This document shows positions 22,099 to 25,884 of a stretch of DNA of 25,884 nt, piece after piece (position 1 is the first letter of the stretch; each line of letters begins with the position of its first letter). Both the position numbers and the translations under genes were made by a program. Source of the stretch: K189A clade bacterium (lineage in GTDB: Bacteria; Pseudomonadota; Gammaproteobacteria; Pseudomonadales; Azotimanducaceae); the NCBI GenBank assembly GCA_007571095.1, contig RKSB01000125.1, positions 1-25,884 of the forward strand, in the 5' to 3' direction. Under the pieces are notes generated by a model. It had not been told where the DNA came from and did not search any database. It was given only the letters and a program-made list of their open reading frames with translations.

Positions 22099-22488
22099 GT
22101 GGTTACACCCAATCGACTTGACCTCATAGCTGTCCTGCTTTCGGGCTTGTGTTTTGTGCATTGCCTCCTTCCCCTGATTATCGCCTCGGTTTTTTTGGGC
22201 GGGCTGGGCTTTCTGCAAGAGGAGACGCATTTCTGGTTTCATGTCGTGGTTTTTGTCGTGGCACTGCCCCTGAGTGTCGGTGCAGTTCTGGTTAACAAAA
22301 AATATCGGTCCTCGCGCGTCATCGTATTGCTGATACTTGGATTTGCCCTGCTGCTGTCTGCCTTTCTGCTTCACGAAGAAGTCCATGTGATGGTGACTGT
22401 TGCTGGAACCCTGCTGGTTGCTCTGGCTCATTTGATCAATTTAAGAGCCTACTGCCGCATATCCGCCACTCAGGGCGACAGTCCGTAA
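22099..22488 (+). CDS. MerC-domain membrane protein
   Basis: This 129-residue protein has four membrane helices and the MerC-family start (LSGLCFVHCLLPLI, with Cys-x-x-His-Cys near the first helix), followed by GLGFLQEETHFWFHVVVF and a second half ending INLRAYCR. MerC carries Hg(II) inward in mer operons, but stand-alone members like this are usually linked to zinc or other divalent metals; no merA, merR or merP is nearby. Start GTG 22099 has AGGA (22084-22087) about 11 bases upstream. Metal specificity is not shown. Confidence 0.85.
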   Translation: MVTPNRLDLIAVLLSGLCFVHCLLPLIIASVFLGGLGFLQEETHFWFHVVVFVVALPLSVGAVLVNKKYRSSRVIVLLILGFALLLSAFLLHEEVHVMVTVAGTLLVALAHLINLRAYCRISATQGDSP

Positions 22489-22529
22489 TCATTCTGGCAT
22501 CTCAGCGGTGAGGCCGAGTTTCTTTCCTG

Positions 22530-22545
22530 AACAAGTCAGCTTGTT
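22530..22545. repeat. Hairpin AACAAG-TCAG-CTTGTT
   Basis: A perfect 6+6 bp inverted repeat with a 4-base loop lies 42 bases past the MerC-gene stop and about 100 bases before dsbB. Only TTG follows, so it is at best a weak terminator on the plus strand. Confidence 0.35.
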
Positions 22546-22647
22546 TGAGAGAGCGGCAACTTCTGCGACCTGTTTTTCAGAGAGCCTGACTTGTCTGAGG
22601 TGGGCCGGAGACAATCCCGTCGAGCCTGTAGTTTGCAAGAGCTCCTG

Positions 22648-23199
22648 ATGAATCGGGAGGCTTCGGGCAAAACCTCCTCGAAGGCCGAAGAGCTGGCCGC
22701 CTTCGAATATTGCGATCTGAATACACTCATTGTGTCTGTGTGTGCGGCGAGTCTGGCGGCCGCCCTGATTCTTGAATATGTATATGAACTTCCTCCCTGT
22801 CCGCTGTGCATGCTTCAGAGGTTTGCCCTGATCGCGCTGGGCGGCGTGGCAACTGTGGCGATGCTTTGCCGTTTCTCCGGCCGATTGCGCCGGCTTTCGG
22901 CGGCGTTGAAGATAGTTCTGGCCTTGATCGGAGCAGGTTTTGCATCGAGGCAGGTCTGGCTGCAACATTTGCCGCCGGAAGAGGTACCGGGTTGCCTGCC
23001 GGGCTTCGACTATCTCATTGACGCTCTGCCTCTGACCGAAGCACTGCTTCTGATGGTTCAAGGGTCAAGCGACTGTGCCGAGGTCGTCTGGCAATTTCTG
23101 GGTCTGTCGATACCCGAATGGTCGTTGCTGTGCTTTGTCTTTCTGGGTCTGCTATCCGGCCTGCATTTTGCCGGTCGAAGAGCAGAAAGCAGGGTCTGA
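22648..23199 (+). CDS. dsbB: DsbB, quinone-linked disulfide bond formation protein B
   Basis: DsbB reoxidises DsbA in the periplasm and passes electrons to quinone. From ATG 22648 it has 183 residues, near the E. coli length of 176; an in-frame TTG at 22591 would add 19 residues without a strong RBS. Both cysteine pairs are visible: ELPPCPLCMLQRF (Cys51 and Cys54) and Cys116 (PGCLPGFDYL) with Cys143 (GSSDCAEVVWQFLGLSIPEW). Four membrane helices lie at about 26-46, 60-76, 86-105 and 158-175. No dsbA is in the window. Codons 121-150 lie in DNA that is duplicated downstream (23283-23372). Confidence 0.92.
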   Translation: MNREASGKTSSKAEELAAFEYCDLNTLIVSVCAASLAAALILEYVYELPPCPLCMLQRFALIALGGVATVAMLCRFSGRLRRLSAALKIVLALIGAGFASRQVWLQHLPPEEVPGCLPGFDYLIDALPLTEALLLMVQGSSDCAEVVWQFLGLSIPEWSLLCFVFLGLLSGLHFAGRRAESRV

Positions 23200-23280
23200 T
23201 CCTTGCCGATGCTGGCCGAAGGGTTGAACCTGACCTTCGCAACCACTTGTACAGGCCACCTGGTCGATTCAGCAGGCTCT
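23191..23280 (-). pseudogene. Duplicated 3' fragment of the VTT/FAD oxidoreductase gene
   Basis: Read on the minus strand, 23231-23276 encodes SLLNRPGGLYKWLRRS, matching the true C-terminus ALLKRIGGLHKWLRG encoded at 23493-23538. The adjoining intergenic block (GATGCTGGCCGAA at 23208, again at 23470) is copied too, with an offset of 262 bases. The copy has lost its stop and has no gene upstream. Confidence 0.8.
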
Positions 23281-23282
23281 CG

Positions 23283-23450
23283 GACTATCTCATTGGTACT
23301 CTGCCTCTGACCGAAGCACTGCTTCTGATGGTTCAAGGGTCAGGCGACTGTGCCCAGGTCGTCTGGCAATTTCGTGTCGATACCCGAGAGAGTCGCCGCT
23401 TTATCTTTCTGGGTCTTTTATCCGGCCTGTTGCCGGCCGAAGACCAGTAA
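23283..23450 (+). pseudogene. Duplicated 3' fragment of dsbB
   Basis: 23283-23372 repeats dsbB 23008-23097 with about five differences in 90 bases (offset 275). It still reads YLIGTLPLTEALLLMVQGSG and DCAQVVWQF, then diverges by substitutions and small deletions before ending FLGLLSGLLPAEDQ. It lacks the membrane helices 1-3 and the CPLC pair, so it cannot be a working DsbB. Confidence 0.85.
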
Positions 23451-23492
23451 GCAGGAGTTGATCTTTGCTGATGCTGGCCGAAGTGCCCGAGT

Positions 23493-25622
23493 CTAGCCTC
23501 GCAGCCACTTGTGCAGGCCGCCTATTCGCTTCAGCAGGGCTTCCGGAGCATTGGCTTTTCGCCAGTTGCCGGCAACCAGCTTGTTGGCTTCCGACAGGGT
23601 GGGGTAGGCGTGAATCGCATCCATGATCTTCTTCAGGCCCAGACCATGGACCATGGCCAGCACGAATTCGGGCAAGAGTTCGCCCGCCTGAGGCGCGGCT
23701 ATGGTAACGCCGAGAATCTTGTCGGTCTTGCCTTCGGTGATGACCTTGATGAAGCCGGTTGTATCGCCGTCAGCAATGGCCCTGTCCGAGTCATCCATGC
23801 CATAAAGGGTAACCTGATGCTCTATGCCCTGTGCTTTGGCTTCGGTCTCGTTCAGGCCGACTCGGGCGACCTCCGGGTCAGTGTAGGTGGTCCATGGAAC
23901 CACTCGGTAGTTGGCGCGAAACTTGTAGGCAAAGCCAAATAATGCGTTGAGTGCCGCAAAACCCGCCTGGTAGGAAGCCATGTGAGTAAACTGGTAGGGG
24001 CCTGCGATGTCACCACAGGCGTAGATGTGATCCAGAGAGGTCTGCATATAATCGTTAATCGCCACTGTGCCCTGAGGGTTGGTTTCGATGCCAAGCTCTT
24101 CCAGGCCCAGGCCCTGAGTGTTTGGACGGCGGCCAGTTGCTACCAGCACTCTGTCGAAAGGAATTTTCATCTTTTCGCCATCGAGGCTGGCTTCTAATGT
24201 GTTGCCGTCTGGAAAGCTTTCGGCCAGACAACCGGTGAGCACCTTGATACCGTCTTCGGTGAAACGTTTCTTGATCAGTTCAGAGACTTCCGGGTCTTCT
24301 CTCGGTAACAGGCGATCAATAGACTGCAAAATAGTCACTTCGCTGCCCAGGCGGGCAAAGCTCTGCGCCAGTTCGCAGCCGATGGGTCCGCCACCCACAA
24401 CCAGAAAGCGTTTTGGCTGTTCACGGATCTCCCAGACCGTATCCGAATTCAGCGGGTTGGCCTTGTCAATGCCGGGAATCGGCGGCACAAAGGGATAGCC
24501 GCCGGCCGCCAGCACAATCGAACGTGCCGTGTGCTTCTCACCATTGACCTCGACTGTCCAGGGGTCAACCAGCCTGGCTGCACCCTGCAGGCACTTGACT
24601 CCGAGGCTAGTGTAGCGTTCGACTGAGTCTTTGGGGGCGACCTCCCTGATGGCTTCCTGTACTCTTTCCATCACTCCGGCAAAGTCAACATTGACCGCAT
24701 CTGATGCGACTCGAATGCCGAATTTGTCGGCGTGCCGAAGCTTGTGGGCAACTTTTGCCGACTGGATCAGTGTTTTGCTGGGTACACAGCCTGTGTTCAG
24801 GCAGTCGCCACCCATGGCACCCTTTTCGATCAGGGCGACCTCTGCTTTGGCTATTGAGGCCGTCAGTGCGGCGACCAGCCCGCCTGAACCCGCACCCACG
24901 ACCAGCAGGTTGTAGTCAAAACTGCGTGGGCGAGACCAGCCTCGAAGTGCCCTTTTCTTGCGCGCCACTCCGACTATTCTCTTGGTGGCCAGCGGCAACA
25001 GACCGAGGGCGACAAATGCCGCCAGCACATTGGCAGAAAGCAGGTCGCCCGGTTGATCGACAGTCGCCAGCTGAGTACCGGCGAACACATAAACCATTGT
25101 TCCGGCAGCCATGCCGACCTGGCTGACCAGAGCAAAGGACAGGACGCGCATCGAGGTCAAGCCGCACAGAAGGTTGATGGCAAAGAAGGGCAGGATGGGA
25201 ATCATGCGGAGCGTAAACAGGTAGAAAAGCCCGTCCTTCTCAATGCCCTTGTTGATGACCCCCAGCTTCTCTCTGTAGCGTTTCTGAACCCAGTCTCTCA
25301 GCAGGGTTCTGGACAGCAGGAAGGCCAGTGTGGCACCCAGAGTACTGGCGAAAGAGACCAGCACAAAGCCAATCCAGAAACCGAATATGGCACCCCCCAC
25401 CAGAGTGATGATGGCCGCCACCGGCAGGGCGACCGCAGCGGAGAAGACATAGAAGGCAAAATAGACACCGGCGTAAAGAGCGGGGTTTGCACGGTACCCC
25501 TCAAAAATCATCTCTTTTGTCTCGTTGAAGTAGTCCAGCGTGGCGTACTGGCCGAGATCAAAATAGAACCAGGCACCGAAGGTCGCCAGGATCAGCAAAA
25601 TCAGGAGAAGTTTCTTCAGCAT
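23493..25622 (-). CDS. VTT-domain / FAD-dependent disulfide oxidoreductase fusion
   Basis: This 709-residue two-part protein has residues 1-220 as a VTT (SNARE-associated, TVP38/DedA-like) membrane domain with about six helices, including VALPVAAIITLVGGAIFG and LRMIPILPFFAINLLCG. Residues 236-709 form a class I pyridine nucleotide-disulfide oxidoreductase: FAD site VVGAGSGGL (241-249), redox pair CLNTGC (Cys274 and Cys279), NAD(P)H site VVGGGPIGCEL, GDIAG, and the dimer-interface HAYPTLSEA supplying the catalytic His and Glu. It resembles mercuric reductase and lipoamide dehydrogenase but lacks the N-terminal HMA domain and C-terminal CC pair of MerA, so mercury reduction is not indicated. 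Fusions of this kind occur in gammaproteobacteria; a membrane-tethered thiol or quinone-related reductase is inferred. RBS weak. Confidence 0.93.
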   Translation of the reverse strand: MLKKLLLILLILATFGAWFYFDLGQYATLDYFNETKEMIFEGYRANPALYAGVYFAFYVFSAAVALPVAAIITLVGGAIFGFWIGFVLVSFASTLGATLAFLLSRTLLRDWVQKRYREKLGVINKGIEKDGLFYLFTLRMIPILPFFAINLLCGLTSMRVLSFALVSQVGMAAGTMVYVFAGTQLATVDQPGDLLSANVLAAFVALGLLPLATKRIVGVARKKRALRGWSRPRSFDYNLLVVGAGSGGLVAALTASIAKAEVALIEKGAMGGDCLNTGCVPSKTLIQSAKVAHKLRHADKFGIRVASDAVNVDFAGVMERVQEAIREVAPKDSVERYTSLGVKCLQGAARLVDPWTVEVNGEKHTARSIVLAAGGYPFVPPIPGIDKANPLNSDTVWEIREQPKRFLVVGGGPIGCELAQSFARLGSEVTILQSIDRLLPREDPEVSELIKKRFTEDGIKVLTGCLAESFPDGNTLEASLDGEKMKIPFDRVLVATGRRPNTQGLGLEELGIETNPQGTVAINDYMQTSLDHIYACGDIAGPYQFTHMASYQAGFAALNALFGFAYKFRANYRVVPWTTYTDPEVARVGLNETEAKAQGIEHQVTLYGMDDSDRAIADGDTTGFIKVITEGKTDKILGVTIAAPQAGELLPEFVLAMVHGLGLKKIMDAIHAYPTLSEANKLVAGNWRKANAPEALLKRIGGLHKWLRG

Positions 25623-25829
25623 GACTTGTATTCCGAGTGTCTGTGACCGGCTAATACACTATCACAAAACGCGAATTAACTTCCGGTTTTAGCCGGGTGG
25701 GCTTGTGTGTTCCTGTGCGGAGTTTGGATGTGTGAAGGCAGGTTTTTTTGGGCTTCTCGCAGGGCAGGGAGAGTCTTGCCGGAGTAGTTTTTTCGTATTT
25801 CTTACCCAGCAGATCGCAGACAGCATTAG

Positions 25830-25884
25830 TTAGTTGTACTTCCATTCCTCAAACCAGGAAGGATCTTCGGCTATAGACTCGCAG
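25830..25884 (-). CDS. Possible C-terminal end of a gene leaving the window
   Basis: On the minus strand the last complete codons before a TAA at 25830-25832 read CESIAEDPSWFEEWKYN. The frame is open to the window edge and the residues look protein-like, but 17 codons cannot establish a gene. The 207 bases between it and the VTT/FAD gene start (25623-25829) show no clear gene; a weak -10-like TATTAG lies about 25650. Confidence 0.25.
   Translation of the reverse strand, partial: CESIAEDPSWFEEWKYN

Noticed and set aside
22489..23061. 190-residue minus-strand frame
   Set aside because: Antisense to dsbB; a matching frame at 23058-23336 exists only because the dsbB end is duplicated.
22099..25622. 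A mercury-resistance (mer) operon
   Set aside because: Only a MerC-domain protein and a MerA-like oxidoreductase are present, on opposite strands, separated by dsbB, with no merR, merT or merP, and the oxidoreductase lacks the MerA-specific ends.
25651..25845. 64-residue minus-strand frame
   Set aside because: GAGGA lies only one base from its ATG, composition is Lys/Thr/Pro-rich without motif, and another frame in the same place (ending at 25830) looks more protein-like.

Overview
The window looks like a piece of a gammaproteobacterial chromosome of moderate GC content. The evidence is a set of household genes typical of that class: uvrB, nfuA, a CysI-type sulfite reductase followed by a DUF934 partner, dsbB, a VTT-domain/FAD-disulfide oxidoreductase fusion, and a tRNA-Arg(CCU). 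Genus cannot be fixed from the sequence alone. There are no transposases, phage genes, CRISPR arrays or rRNAs.

Layout. (1) 1-2878: four tandem paralogues of a small membrane-anchored protein (minus strand), separated by intergenic pieces that are decayed copies of the 3' end of the next gene. (2) 2879-5424: an SRPBCC/START-like protein and uvrB (minus). (3) 5581-6030: a VOC/glyoxalase-fold protein (plus). (4) 6199-7650: an exported adenosine-deaminase-family protein (minus). (5) 7936-8514: nfuA with a good promoter (minus). (6) 8777-11790: a three-gene cassette of two related four-helix membrane proteins and one membrane-anchored VWA-like protein, with no named relative that I recognise. This is the best candidate for an undescribed system. 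It is preceded by a 43-residue single-helix protein (11958-12089) and a terminator. (7) 12289-14443: cysI and DUF934 (plus). (8) 14519-19625: a plus-strand run of KefB-like antiporter, Nudix hydrolase, epoxide-hydrolase-like protein and DUF5916 outer-membrane protein; the last three have overlapping ends and starts. (9) 19679-21172: tRNA-Arg(CCU), then a TIGR04283/TIGR04282 glycosyltransferase pair. (10) 21169-22488: a minus-strand SDR and a plus-strand MerC-domain protein, divergent around an 8+8 bp inverted repeat. (11) 22648-25622: dsbB and the VTT/FAD-oxidoreductase fusion facing each other, with a decayed tandem duplication of their shared 3' ends between them.

Two themes connect the regions. 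One is thiol, Fe-S and sulfur chemistry: NfuA, the siroheme/Fe-S sulfite reductase, DsbB and the disulfide oxidoreductase. The other is short-range tandem duplication. It happened at least twice in these 26 kb, each time carrying the 3' end of a neighbouring gene along, and each time with a 7-base match (ACTCGCC or GGGCTTC) at the inferred breakpoints. Start sites were adjusted to Shine-Dalgarno spacing where a clear one exists; all functional calls rest on motif recognition by eye, not on database searches.
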